A stretch of DNA of 64,000 nucleotides from Pseudoxanthomonas yeongjuensis (GTDB taxonomy: Bacteria; Pseudomonadota; Gammaproteobacteria; Xanthomonadales; Xanthomonadaceae). Both the position numbers and the translations under genes were made by a program. The stretch covers positions 558,001 through 622,000 of the forward strand of contig NZ_PDWT01000001.1 in assembly GCF_010093345.1 (NCBI RefSeq), in the 5' to 3' direction. Of this stretch, positions 26,576 to 34,957 are shown in pieces; position 1 is the first letter of the stretch; each line of letters begins with the position of its first letter. The notes under the pieces are model-generated. The model saw only the letters and a list, made by a program, of their open reading frames with translations, was not told the origin of the DNA and did no database searches.

Positions 26576-28258
26576 GTGACCGCCCCTGCCAATCCATCAG
26601 CGGGGAAACCCGCGCCGGCCGGGCAACTGGTCGACATTGGCAAGCTTCTCGCCGCCTATTTCGACCTCAAGCCCGATCCTTCCGTCGCCGCGCAGCGGGT
26701 GGCGTTCGGCACCTCCGGCCATCGCGGCTGCTCGTTCGATCGCAGCTTCAACGAAGCGCACGTACTTGCGATCACCCAGGCGATCTGCGAGTACCGCGCG
26801 CAGCAGAACATCGACGGCCCCTTGTTCCTTGGCATAGACACGCATGCCTTGTCGAAACCGGCCTGCGATAGTGCCCTGGAAGTGCTGGCCGCCAATGGCG
26901 TCGAGGTGCGCATCGCCCAGGGCGGCGAATACACGCCGACGCCCGCCGTCTCGCACGCGATCATCGTCCACAACCGCGGCCGCGACAGTGGTCTGGCCGA
27001 TGGCATCGTGATCACGCCCTCGCACAATCCGCCTGGCGATGGCGGCTTCAAGTACAACGGCAGCAATGGCGGCCCGGCCGACACCGTGATCACCAACGCG
27101 GTCCAGGAACGGGCGAACGCGCTGCTCGAAGGCGGGTTGAAGGAGGTCAGGCGCGTGCCACTGCAGCAGGCACGCAGTGCCGCGAGCACGCGCGAGCACG
27201 ACTACCTCGGCGTCTACGTCGCCGACCTCGGCAACGTGCTCGACTTCGAGCTGATCCGCGCTTCCGGCCTGCGCATGGGCGTGGATCCGCTGGGTGGAGC
27301 CGGCGTCCATTACTGGGCACGCATCGCCGAACGCTACCGCATCGACCTGGACGTGGTCAGCGAACAGGTCGACCCCGCATTCGCATTCATGAGCCTCGAT
27401 TGGGACGGCCGGATCCGCATGGACCCTTCGTCCTCCTTCGCGATGCAGCGCTTGATCGGATTGAAGGATCGCTACGACATCGCCTTCGCCTGCGACACCG
27501 ACCACGATCGCCACGGCATCGTCGCGCCCAGCGTCGGCCTGCTGCCCTCCAACCATTACATGGCGGTGATGGTCGATGACCTGTTCCAGCACCGCCCGGG
27601 ATGGAAAGCCGATGCTGCGGTCGGCAAGACCGTGGTCAGCAGCAGCATGATCGATCGGGTCGCCGCGCGGCTGGGCCGCAAGCTGTACGAGACGCCGGTC
27701 GGCTTCAAATGGTTCGCCGACGGCCTGTCCGATGGCTCGCTCGGATTGGGCGGCGAGGAAAGCGCTGGCGCCAGTTTCCTGCGCCGCGACGGCAGCGCGT
27801 GGACCACCGACAAGGACGGCATGGTGCCGGCGCTGTTCGCGGCGGAGATCACCGCGAGGCACGGGCAGGATCCGGGCGAGCGCTACGCCGGCCTGTGCCG
27901 CGAATTCGGCGAATCGTTCTCCAGCCGCATCGATGCGCCGGCCGATCCGCGGCAGAAGCGACTGCTGTCGAAACTGACCCCTTCCCAATTGCTGGCCGAC
28001 ACCCTGGCTGGCGAGAAGATCGAGCGGGTGCTGGACAAGGCGCCGGGCAACGGCGCAGCCATCGGCGGGATCAAGGTGGTCGCGGTCAACGGCTGGTTCG
28101 CCGCGCGTCCGTCCGGCACCGAGGACATCTACAAGATATACGCGGAAAGTTTCCTCAGCGGCGAACACTTGCAGGCGATTCTGGCCGAGGCGCAGGGGAT
28201 TGTTGATGCGGCGGTAGGCGGTAGGAGCGAGGAACGAGGAACGAGAAACGAGGAGTGA
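26576..28258 (+). CDS. pgm: Phosphoglucomutase (alpha-D-glucose phosphate-specific)
   Basis: 560 residues from a GTG start. It interconverts glucose 1- and 6-phosphate. The phosphoserine loop TPSHNPPGDGG has S149, the metal loop is CDTDHDRHG, the sugar-binding loop GGEESAGAS, and the phosphate-binding site PSGTEDIYKIYAESF near the end. The last dozen residues (GGRSEERGTRNEE) are encoded by a heptamer repeat array (28229 onward) that also supplies the TGA stop, so the tail is not part of the ancestral enzyme. Convergent with gnd. Confidence 0.96.
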   Translation: MTAPANPSAGKPAPAGQLVDIGKLLAAYFDLKPDPSVAAQRVAFGTSGHRGCSFDRSFNEAHVLAITQAICEYRAQQNIDGPLFLGIDTHALSKPACDSALEVLAANGVEVRIAQGGEYTPTPAVSHAIIVHNRGRDSGLADGIVITPSHNPPGDGGFKYNGSNGGPADTVITNAVQERANALLEGGLKEVRRVPLQQARSAASTREHDYLGVYVADLGNVLDFELIRASGLRMGVDPLGGAGVHYWARIAERYRIDLDVVSEQVDPAFAFMSLDWDGRIRMDPSSSFAMQRLIGLKDRYDIAFACDTDHDRHGIVAPSVGLLPSNHYMAVMVDDLFQHRPGWKADAAVGKTVVSSSMIDRVAARLGRKLYETPVGFKWFADGLSDGSLGLGGEESAGASFLRRDGSAWTTDKDGMVPALFAAEITARHGQDPGERYAGLCREFGESFSSRIDAPADPRQKRLLSKLTPSQLLADTLAGEKIERVLDKAPGNGAAIGGIKVVAVNGWFAARPSGTEDIYKIYAESFLSGEHLQAILAEAQGIVDAAVGGRSEERGTRNEE

Positions 28259-28380
28259 GGAGTGAGGAGTGAGGAGTGAGGAGTGAGCTGAGAGCTGGGA
28301 GCTGGGAGAAGGAAGTCAAAAGACGCACTCCTGCTCCTGCTTTTCCTCACTACTCGTTCCTCGTTCCTCGTTCCTCGTTC
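28229..28380. repeat. Opposed heptamer arrays between pgm and gnd
   Basis: Left array 28229-28284: eight 7-base units, first GAGGAAC, GAGGAAC, GAGAAAC, then five GAGGAGT. An octamer-like AGCTGGG pair follows. Right array 28353-28380: four CTCGTTC units, the complement of the left GAGGAAC type (GAACGAG). The two can pair over tens of bases and sit between convergent genes, where they could act as a two-way terminator. Slippage in such arrays makes the pgm C-terminus potentially variable. Confidence 0.85.
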
Positions 28381-28384
28381 CCGT

Positions 28385-29293
28385 CTAAAGCTCCTTCTTC
28401 ACCGCATGCCCGCCGAATCCATTGCGCATCGTCGACAGCAACTTGTCGGTGAACGAATCCGCATCGCGCGAGCGCAGCCGTTCGATCAGCGACAAGGTGA
28501 TCACCGGCGCCGGCACATCGAGGTCGATCGCCTCGGCCACGGTCCAGCGGCCTTCGCCGGAATCGGGCACGAACGGGGCGATGCCGTCCAGGGTCGGGTT
28601 TTCGCCCAGCGCCTCGGCGGTCAGATCCAGCAGCCACGAACGCACCACGCTGCCGTGGCGCCAGATCTCGGCGACCTGGTGCAGGTCCAGGCCGAATTCC
28701 TTCTTGTGTTCGAGGATGGAAAAGCCTTCGGCGTAGGCCTGCATCATTCCGTACTCGATGCCGTTGTGGATCATCTTGGTGAAGTGTCCGGAACCCGCCG
28801 GCCCGACCCGGCCCCAGCCCCGGTCCTTGCCCGGCGCCAGGGTCTCGAAGACCGGGCGCAGGCGCTCGACCGCGTCGGCATCGCCGCCGATCATCAGGCT
28901 GTAGCCCTGTTCCAGCCCCCACACGCCGCCGCTGGTGCCGGAATCGACGTAGTGCAGACCCTTGTCGGCCGCCGCCTTGGCGCGATCCATCGTGTTCTTG
29001 TAGTTGGAGTTGCCGCCATCGATGATCGTGTCGCCGGCGGAAAGCAGCGACAGCAGCGCATCGACCGTGCCACCGGTGATATCGCCGGCCGGTACCATCA
29101 TCCACACCGCGCGTGGCGCGGCGAGCGCGGCCACCATCGCTTGCAGGGAATCGACCGGTTCCGCGCCGAATTGCTCGACGCGCATGCGCGCCTCCGCGCC
29201 GGGATCGAAGCCGACCACGCGGTGGCCACCGCGCACCAGCCGCTGCGCCATGTTCGCGCCCATCTTGCCCAAGCCGATCATGCCCAGTTCCAT
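28385..29293 (-). CDS. gnd: 6-phosphogluconate dehydrogenase, short (decarboxylating) form
   Basis: 302 residues from MELGMIGLGKMGANMAQRL, with GGGAG upstream of the ATG. The NADP-binding GLGKMG is at the N-terminus, the catalytic segments are DGGNSNYKNT and SGTSGGVWG, and the lysine block is GSGHFTKMIHNGIEYGMMQAYAEGF. It belongs to the roughly 300-residue YqeC/GntZ-like group rather than the 470-residue E. coli form. It oxidises 6-phosphogluconate to ribulose 5-phosphate in the pentose phosphate route. Confidence 0.95.
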   Translation of the reverse strand: MELGMIGLGKMGANMAQRLVRGGHRVVGFDPGAEARMRVEQFGAEPVDSLQAMVAALAAPRAVWMMVPAGDITGGTVDALLSLLSAGDTIIDGGNSNYKNTMDRAKAAADKGLHYVDSGTSGGVWGLEQGYSLMIGGDADAVERLRPVFETLAPGKDRGWGRVGPAGSGHFTKMIHNGIEYGMMQAYAEGFSILEHKKEFGLDLHQVAEIWRHGSVVRSWLLDLTAEALGENPTLDGIAPFVPDSGEGRWTVAEAIDLDVPAPVITLSLIERLRSRDADSFTDKLLSTMRNGFGGHAVKKEL

Positions 29294-29368
29294 GCGTGCT
29301 CCCGTGTCATCCAGCAAAATAGAGGGCGCCATTTTGCGCCCGAACCCGTGACGGAAGTAGCAACCCTT

Positions 29369-29462
29369 GTAGGAGCGGCGCAAGCCGCGAAAGCATGAAC
29401 CCTGGGCCACCGATTAACTGGCATCACCCTGGCTCCTGTTCGCGGCTTGCGCCGCTCCTGCA
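29369..29462. repeat. REPIN-like paired palindrome (core GCGGCGCAAGCCGC)
   Basis: Left arm from 29369 (GTAGGAGCGGCGCAAGCCGC then GAA) and right arm 29440-29462 (CGCGGCTTGCGCCGCTCCTG then C), upstream of the gnd start. The remainder of the 265-bp gap to ssrA holds the tmRNA terminator. Confidence 0.8.
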
Positions 29463-29520
29463 AAGATCAAGGACTCGCGGCGGGGACGCCGCTCCCACAC
29501 AAGCGCACAGACGCACAAAG

Positions 29521-29548
29521 AAACGGACCGCTTGCGCGGCCCGTTTCC
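29521..29548 (-). terminator. Rho-independent terminator of ssrA
   Basis: Read on the minus strand: AAACGGGCCGC, GCAA loop, GCGGTCCGTTT, then TCTTTG. It begins 11 bases after the tmRNA CCA end. Confidence 0.8.
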
Positions 29549-29558
29549 TTTCACTGGA

Positions 29559-29912
29559 TGGTGGAGGTGGGGGGAATTGAACCCCCGTCCGAAGGCACTC
29601 CATCCCCGGTACTACATGCTTAGCGCTCCGTTAGGTCTCGTCCCCCGACAGCACGGCGCGCAAAGCGCATCCGGGGACCAGCCTGTTTTGGTTAAGCCGT
29701 GACTGACAGGCAGCCGTCACAGCCGGTTCCGTGATAATGACCCTACATCCACGAGCACGGGCACAAGTGGGTTCGGGGCTTACGCCTTAAGCGGCGAGAG
29801 CGTAGTTGTCGTCGTTGGCAACTAGAAGTTTGCTACTGGATTAACGAGGAAAGTCGCCCCCTCGGCATGCACCAGGCAATTTCGCGACCCCCGTCGAAGC
29901 CAGTGCACCCCC
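29559..29912 (-). ncRNA. ssrA: Transfer-messenger RNA (tmRNA)
   Basis: Rescues stalled ribosomes together with SmpB. The minus strand begins GGGGGTGCACTGGCTTCGAC and ends GGTTCAATTCCCCCCACC, then TCCACCA. The acceptor stem pairs GGGGGTG with CACCTCC, followed by A-CCA. The tag reading frame is at 29819-29787 and encodes ANDDNYALAA then TAA. The T-loop GGTTCAATTCC is present. One-piece form of 354 nt. Confidence 0.97.
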
Positions 29913-29938
29913 GGGAATCAGAACTCGCTGATGCAGTC

Positions 29939-29967
29939 AGTGTAGGGGCGATGGACCGTGGTCACAA
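29939..29967 (-). promoter_or_regulatory. Sigma-70-type promoter of ssrA
   Basis: On the minus strand TTGTGA (29967-29962), a 17-base spacer and TACACT (29944-29939). The mature 5' end at 29912 leaves a short leader for RNase P removal, as expected for tmRNA. Confidence 0.65.
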
Positions 29968-30072
29968 CCGCTGCGACGGGAGGTGGTTAGGATCGCTTCA
30001 TCGCCTTCCCACGGCTCTCTGGCCCCGGTCCCGACGGGAATGCGTTTCCTTTGGCAAACCGGAGGATTCGTC

Positions 30073-32571
30073 ATGGCAACCAGGAAAGCCGGTACACGCA
30101 AGCCGGCCGTCGCAGCGGTCAAGGCCGCGAAACCCACCCCCAAACCCGCCAGCAAGGCCGCCAAGCGCGCAGCGCCGGCTAAGCGTGCGCCCACCATAGG
30201 CACGCCCGCACCCGCGCCGGCCAGGAAGCACGCGCTGCAACGTTCCGACTTCATGGCCGCAGCCCAGGGCGAGGCCAAGACCGTCATCTATATCCACGGC
30301 ATCGGCAATAAACCGACCCCGGAAGTGCTGCGCTGCCAATGGGACAAGGCCTTGTTCGGACGCGGCATGGGCGAGCGCACGCGCCTGGCGTACTGGGTCA
30401 ACCGCCTGCGTTATCCGACCCCGGAAATCGCCACCTGCGGCGACCGCGACGAAGGCCCCACCGTCAACCAGGCCGAACAACGCGTGCTCAGCGCGCTGGG
30501 CGTGACTCCGAGCAATCGCGACCTGGGGCAACTGGCCGATGCGCTGGCCGGGACGCCGGCGGAAAGCGCGATGCTGCACGGCATGCTCGGCGAACTGAGC
30601 GCAAGCAAGGCCAAGCAGACAGGCTTGGGCGCGCGCGGCCTGCTCGACAAGATCAACGAGATCCTGCTGAAACTCATTTCCGCGGCCTTGCTGCAGGACG
30701 TGCACGATTTCTTCTTCGACAAGCGCCGACGCGAGGCGATGGAGAAGAGCCTGCTGGACCGCATGGAATCCGGTGGCGGGCCATTTGTGGTCGTGGCCCA
30801 CAGCCAGGGTTCGATGATCGCCTACGAAGTCCTGCGCAAGCTCGATCCGGCCAAATACGACGTGGCCCTGTTGGTCACCATCGGCTCGCCGCTGGGCCTG
30901 CCCAGCGTGCGCAGCATGTTCAAGCAATCGATCAGGAAGAAGAAACTGCCGTTCCCGCCCTGCGTGCGCCATTGGTACAACGTGGCCGACCGGCTGGACC
31001 CGGTGGCCCTGGACGGCAATCTTGCCGACGATATCGAGAATCCGGGGCAGCGCTATTCCAACCTGCAGGGCGCGGACGTCAACGTCGACAGCCCACGCAA
31101 TCCGCATTCTGGATCGGGCTACCTGTCCAACCTGCACGTACGCGCCAAGGTGCGCGAAGTGGTGGGCGTGGGCTTCGACCAGCCGGTGTCCAACACGGTG
31201 CTGATCAAGGACCTGTCCGACCAGCTGGAAGCCAATGGTGCCGAACATCGCCACGAAGTATTGATCGAACTGGACAAGCTGCCGACGGGCGAGGGCGGAC
31301 GCGAGGCGGCGCGCACGGCGCTGGTCACGCGCATCCGTGGCCTGGCCGGCGAGACCACGCGGCTCAAGGGCGTTGCCCTGGATGACGAGATCTACCTGGA
31401 AGACAACCTGCAGCGTTTCGTTTCCGCCAAGCTGACCCGCTTCGAGATCGAATCGCTGCGCAACGATTACCAGACCCTCAGTTTCAAGCGGCTGTGGCGC
31501 GATGCGGGCAAGCGCGCGTTGCTGAACCAGTCGCGCAGCGTGATCCAGGCCGATGCCGCGCAGACGGCGTACCGCGCCCTCGGACAGAAGATCGGCTGGG
31601 CGGTGCTGGATACCGGCATCGCCGCCGGACATCCGCATTTCTACCAGAAGGGCAAGCGCGACGTGGTCGTCGCGCAGTGGGATTGCACGGTGCGCGGCAA
31701 GCCGAAGAAACTGTTGCGCGCCGATGGCGTGGCCTTCAGCAAGCTGGATCGCAACGGCCACGGCACCCACGTGGCGGGTGTGATCGCCGGCCAGTGCAAC
31801 GCACCGTTGCCGGGCGCCAACGGCAAGGAGAAAATCGAATTCGCGGGCATTGCGCCGCAGGCGCAGTTGTACGGCTTCAAGGTGCTGGACGACGACGGTA
31901 ATGGCCGCGACTCGTGGATCATCAAGGCCGTGCAACAGGTGGCCGACCTCAACGACCAGGCCGGGGAGCTGATGATCCACGGCGTGAACCTGAGTCTGGG
32001 CGGCTATTTCGACGCCGAGAGTTACGGTTGCGGCTTCACGCCTCTCTGCAACGAACTGCGGCGCCTGTGGCGGCAGGGTGTGGTCGTGGTCCTGGCGGCA
32101 GGCAACGAAGGCCTGGCCTGGCTGGTGCAGAACGATGGCGAGTCGTATCCGATGAACATGGACATGACCATCGGCGATCCCGCCAACCTGGAGGACGCCA
32201 TCGCGGTCGGGTCGGTGCACAAGGGCAATCCGCACAGCTACGGGGTTTCGTATTTCTCATCGCGCGGACCGACCGCCGATGGCCGGCACAAACCCGACGT
32301 GGTCGCGCCGGGCGAAAAGATCATTTCCGCGCACTACGGTTTCAAGGTCTCCGACCCGAAGACCTGGATGGTGGAGATGAGCGGCACCAGCATGGCCGCG
32401 CCGCATGTGTCCGGACTGGTCGCGGGATTCCTGTCGGTGCGCAGGGAATTCATCGGCTCCCCGGACCGGGTCAAGCAGATCCTGCTCGATCATTGCACCG
32501 ATATCGGCCGCGATCCCTACATGCAGGGCAAGGGCATCCCGAACATGATCCAGATGCTGGCCTCGACTTGA
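30073..32571 (+). CDS. Alpha/beta-hydrolase - subtilase (S8) fusion protein
   Basis: 832 residues; the ATG at 30073 has GGAGG seven bases upstream. Order of parts: (1) residues 1-58, a K/A/P-rich disordered tail with no signal peptide; (2) about 70-360, an alpha/beta-hydrolase with YIHGIG, nucleophile S244 in AHSQGS, acid D306 or D309 in NVADRLDPVAL, and His345 in HSGSGYLS; (3) about 385-480, a segment that looks like an I9 propeptide (HEVLIELDKL, then FVSAKLTRFEIESLRND); (4) about 505-825, a complete subtilase with D513 (VLDTGIAAGH), H563 (NGHGTHVAG), oxyanion N678 (AAGNEG) and S773 (GTSMAAPHVSG). A propeptide in mid-chain would let the protease cut itself free of the hydrolase. The role is unknown. 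It lies between ssrA and smpB. Confidence 0.9.
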   Translation: MATRKAGTRKPAVAAVKAAKPTPKPASKAAKRAAPAKRAPTIGTPAPAPARKHALQRSDFMAAAQGEAKTVIYIHGIGNKPTPEVLRCQWDKALFGRGMGERTRLAYWVNRLRYPTPEIATCGDRDEGPTVNQAEQRVLSALGVTPSNRDLGQLADALAGTPAESAMLHGMLGELSASKAKQTGLGARGLLDKINEILLKLISAALLQDVHDFFFDKRRREAMEKSLLDRMESGGGPFVVVAHSQGSMIAYEVLRKLDPAKYDVALLVTIGSPLGLPSVRSMFKQSIRKKKLPFPPCVRHWYNVADRLDPVALDGNLADDIENPGQRYSNLQGADVNVDSPRNPHSGSGYLSNLHVRAKVREVVGVGFDQPVSNTVLIKDLSDQLEANGAEHRHEVLIELDKLPTGEGGREAARTALVTRIRGLAGETTRLKGVALDDEIYLEDNLQRFVSAKLTRFEIESLRNDYQTLSFKRLWRDAGKRALLNQSRSVIQADAAQTAYRALGQKIGWAVLDTGIAAGHPHFYQKGKRDVVVAQWDCTVRGKPKKLLRADGVAFSKLDRNGHGTHVAGVIAGQCNAPLPGANGKEKIEFAGIAPQAQLYGFKVLDDDGNGRDSWIIKAVQQVADLNDQAGELMIHGVNLSLGGYFDAESYGCGFTPLCNELRRLWRQGVVVVLAAGNEGLAWLVQNDGESYPMNMDMTIGDPANLEDAIAVGSVHKGNPHSYGVSYFSSRGPTADGRHKPDVVAPGEKIISAHYGFKVSDPKTWMVEMSGTSMAAPHVSGLVAGFLSVRREFIGSPDRVKQILLDHCTDIGRDPYMQGKGIPNMIQMLAST

Positions 32572-32573
32572 CC

Positions 32574-32646
32574 GTAGGAGCGTCCATGGGCGCGATGCTC
32601 TTGGCGCGATCTGGACGAAAGGCATCGCGCCCATGGGCGCTCCTAC
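32574..32646. repeat. REPIN-like paired palindrome (core GCGCCCATGGGCGC)
   Basis: Arms 32574-32598 and 32622-32646 (25 bases, one mismatch in the left core), between the fusion gene and the convergent smpB gene. The loop of the core is one base shorter than in the CTT-type copies. Confidence 0.85.
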
Positions 32647-32679
32647 AAAGGCCGACCGGGATCGCGCACGGACGCGTGG

Positions 32680-33174
32680 TCAGGCGTCGCGGTTGTGGCG
32701 GCGCATCACGCGCTGCTTGTCGCGGGCCCAGTCGCGATCCTTGGCCGCGTCGCGCTTGTCGTGGGTCTGCTTGCCCTTGGCCAGCGCGATCTCGGCCTTG
32801 ACCTTGTTGCCTTTCCAGTACAACGAGAGCGGCACGATGGTGTAGCCGTCGCGCTCGACCTTGCCGATCAGTCCGTCGATCTCGCGCTTGTGGAGTAATA
32901 GTTTGCGCGTGCGGCGGTCGTCGGCGATCACATGGCTGGATGCCTGGATCAGCGGCGTGATCTGCGCGCCGAACAGGAACAGCTCGCCAGCGCGGACCAC
33001 GGCGTAGGCTTCGGTGATGTTGGCGCGCCCGGCGCGGATCGCCTTCAGCTCCCAGCCCTGCAGCGCCATGCCCGCCTCGAAGCGTTCCTCCAGGTGGTAT
33101 TCGTGGCGTGCGCGCTTGTTCTGCGCGATCGTGCCAGTGCTGTTTGCTTTATCCTTGCCGGGTTTCTTCGCCAT
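32680..33174 (-). CDS. smpB: SsrA-binding protein
   Basis: 164 residues from [26 protein letters not shown]. The OB-fold motifs [18 protein letters not shown] and [36 protein letters not shown] and the basic C-terminal tail ([21 protein letters not shown]), which enters the mRNA channel, are all present. It loads tmRNA onto stalled ribosomes. It is divergent from ratA. Longer upstream frames lack a ribosome site. Confidence 0.97.
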   Translation of the reverse strand: MAKKPGKDKANSTGTIAQNKRARHEYHLEERFEAGMALQGWELKAIRAGRANITEAYAVVRAGELFLFGAQITPLIQASSHVIADDRRTRKLLLHKREIDGLIGKVERDGYTIVPLSLYWKGNKVKAEIALAKGKQTHDKRDAAKDRDWARDKQRVMRRHNRDA

Positions 33175-33267
33175 GGGTGCATTGTCGCCGATGGCGCAAG
33201 TGCAAGCGAGCCCAGACCCTCTGCAAGTCCCTTTCCAAGAGCCGTCCTCGAAGAGCCCCGTCAACGC

Positions 33268-33696
33268 ATGCAAACCATCCGCCGCAGCGCCCTGGTCGAA
33301 CACTCCACCGCCCGCATGTTCGATCTGGTCAACGACGTGGCCGCGTACCCGCGCCGTTTCGACTGGTGCAGCGCCGCGCAATTGATCGAATCCGGCACCG
33401 ACCGGCTGGTCGCGCGGCTGGACCTGGGGCTGGGCGCGCTGAGCACCTGGTTCACCACCGAGAACGCCCTGGATCGGCCGCACAGCATCGACATGAACCT
33501 GGTCGACGGACCTTTCCGGAAACTGCACGGGCGCTGGGAATTCCATGCGCTGGACGAATGCGCCAGCAAGGTCACCCTGACCCTGGAATTCGACCCCAGC
33601 AGCCGGCTGCTGGGGCCCGCGTTCGCAATCGGGTTCCAGAGCCTGGCCGACCGCATGGTCGATGATTTCGTCCGGGTCGCCGACCGGGGCGAATGA
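33268..33696 (+). CDS. ratA: RatA-type START-domain (type II toxin) protein
   Basis: 142 residues from [24 protein letters not shown], the START/SRPBCC (COQ10-like) family. The usual marks are [26 protein letters not shown]-type [17 protein letters not shown], and [16 protein letters not shown] at the end. E. coli RatA blocks 70S assembly; other members bind ubiquinone, and the sequence does not decide. It overlaps the RnfH-like gene by 4 bp, the widespread ratA-ratB order next to smpB. Confidence 0.92.
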   Translation: MQTIRRSALVEHSTARMFDLVNDVAAYPRRFDWCSAAQLIESGTDRLVARLDLGLGALSTWFTTENALDRPHSIDMNLVDGPFRKLHGRWEFHALDECASKVTLTLEFDPSSRLLGPAFAIGFQSLADRMVDDFVRVADRGE

Positions 33697-33956
33697 TGAA
33701 GGTCGAGGTGGTCATGGCCTGGCCGCGCCGGCACGAAGCGGTGGTCGTGGAACTGCCGGAGCATGCGACGCTGGCGCAGGCGGTCGAAAAGGCGGGCTTG
33801 TCCGGGGGCGACGAAGTGACCGGTTATGCGATCTTCGGGATCAACGCCGAAGCGACGACTCCGTTGCGCGACGGAGACAGGGTCGAGTTGCTGCGTGCCC
33901 TGCAGATCGATCCGAAGGACGCGCGCCGGCGACGCGCGTCGAAGCCGAAGCGCTGA
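33693..33956 (+). CDS. RnfH family ubiquitin-like protein (RatB/PasI)
   Basis: 87 residues with a beta-grasp fold: [69 protein letters not shown]. Called an antitoxin in some ratA operons; that is disputed. The start overlaps the ratA stop (ATGATG gives two possible starts, 33693 or 33696). Confidence 0.9.
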   Translation: MMKVEVVMAWPRRHEAVVVELPEHATLAQAVEKAGLSGGDEVTGYAIFGINAEATTPLRDGDRVELLRALQIDPKDARRRRASKPKR

Positions 33957-33959
33957 AAC

Positions 33960-34364
33960 TCAGCGGCGGCCGCCCTTCTTCTTGTCCTTGGCCAGGTTGG
34001 GGCCGAACTTGCGCACGTCCTTGGCCAGCTGGATGTCGTTCTCGGGGAAGTATTCGCCCTCCCACTTGGCCAGCGAGTCGCCCTCGAAAAAGACCGTCAG
34101 GTTCTTGATCTCGGTGGTGCCGCGGCGGTTGGTGCGCTCGGCGGCGGTGTAATCCCAACGCTGCGCATGGAACGGATCGGCGATGGAAGGCGTGCCGAGC
34201 AGGGCGATGACCTGCTGCTTGCTCTGGCCGACGGCCAGTTGGTCGGCGTTGCTCTTCTCGATCAGGTTGCCCTGGTAGATGGGCTGCTTGTACAGGATCC
34301 CGCAACCGGCGGTGGCGAGGGTGACGGCGGCAACCAGCAGGAATCTACGCATCGGCAAGTGCAT
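33960..34364 (-). CDS. bamE: Outer-membrane assembly lipoprotein BamE (OmlA)
   Basis: About 134 residues from the ATG at 34364; another in-frame ATG lies at 34352, and neither has a clear ribosome site. The lipobox is TAGC, with the lipidated Cys at about 21. The SmpA/OmlA core reads YKQPIYQGNLIEKSNADQL, VGQSKQQVIALLGTPSIADPF and RWDYTAAERTNR. It is a non-essential part of the BAM complex. The gene is divergent from fur, the known omlA-fur arrangement in Xanthomonas with closely spaced promoters. It is convergent with the rnfH gene, only 3 bp apart. Confidence 0.93.
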   Translation of the reverse strand: MHLPMRRFLLVAAVTLATAGCGILYKQPIYQGNLIEKSNADQLAVGQSKQQVIALLGTPSIADPFHAQRWDYTAAERTNRRGTTEIKNLTVFFEGDSLAKWEGEYFPENDIQLAKDVRKFGPNLAKDKKKGGRR

Positions 34365-34466
34365 CGCATTGGACAGGAAGAAAGACCGGGCGATGATACA
34401 CTTCCCCTGTCCGCCGCAACCCATTCCGAGGCAGCTGGCGCTAAACCGCCAATGAACGGAGAGGCC

Positions 34467-34868
34467 ATGGAATCGCAGGATTTACGCAAAGTCGGTCTGA
34501 AGGTGACGCATCCACGGATACGCATCCTCGAATTGCTGGAACAGAGCAAGCCCCGGCACATGACCGCCGAGGACATCTACCGCCACCTGCTCGACCATGG
34601 CGAGGAGATCGGCCTGGCCACCGTGTACCGGGTGCTGACCCAGTTCGAGGCGGCCGGCCTGGTGCTCAAGCACAACTTCGAGGGCGGCCAGGCGGTGTAC
34701 GAACTGGACCGCGGCGAGCACCACGACCACATGGTCGATATCGAGACCGGCAAGGTCATCGAGTTCTCCAGCGACGAGATCGAGGCGTTGCAGCACAAGA
34801 TCGCCGCCGAGCACGGCTACGAGATCGAAGAGCACGCGCTGGTGCTGTACGTGCGCAAAAAGCGCTGA
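34467..34868 (+). CDS. fur: Ferric uptake regulator
   Basis: 133 residues from MESQDLRKVGLKVTHPRIRI, with GGAGAGG upstream. The winged helix (DIYRHLLDHGEEIGLATVYRVLTQFEAAGLV) is followed by the metal-sensing H-rich DRGEHHDHMVDIETGKVIEF. Iron-dependent repressor. The C-terminal region lacks the CxxC pairs of E. coli Fur, as in other xanthomonads. A further in-frame ATG lies 15 bases upstream. Confidence 0.96.
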   Translation: MESQDLRKVGLKVTHPRIRILELLEQSKPRHMTAEDIYRHLLDHGEEIGLATVYRVLTQFEAAGLVLKHNFEGGQAVYELDRGEHHDHMVDIETGKVIEFSSDEIEALQHKIAAEHGYEIEEHALVLYVRKKR

Positions 34869-34876
34869 CCGATCCC

Positions 34877-34950
34877 GTAGGAGCGCCCCTTGGGCGCGAT
34901 GCTGTTGCGCGATGTGACGGAAGAGCATCGCGCCCAAGGGGCGCTCCTAC
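34877..34950. repeat. REPIN-like paired palindrome (core GCGCCCCTTGGGCGC)
   Basis: Arms 34877-34902 and 34925-34950 are perfect reverse complements with a 22-base spacer. It lies between the convergent fur and recN genes and may serve as their shared 3' hairpin. Confidence 0.9.
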
Positions 34951-34957
34951 GGCGCGA

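Noticed and set aside
29559-29912. tmRNA gene as an integration hotspot with an adjacent island
   Set aside because: No integrase, no repeated tmRNA 3' end, and the 3' side leads straight to housekeeping gnd.
29983-30072. GTG start 30 codons upstream for the hydrolase-subtilase fusion
   Set aside because: The ATG at 30073 has GGAGG at ideal spacing, and the extension has no signal-peptide or domain features.
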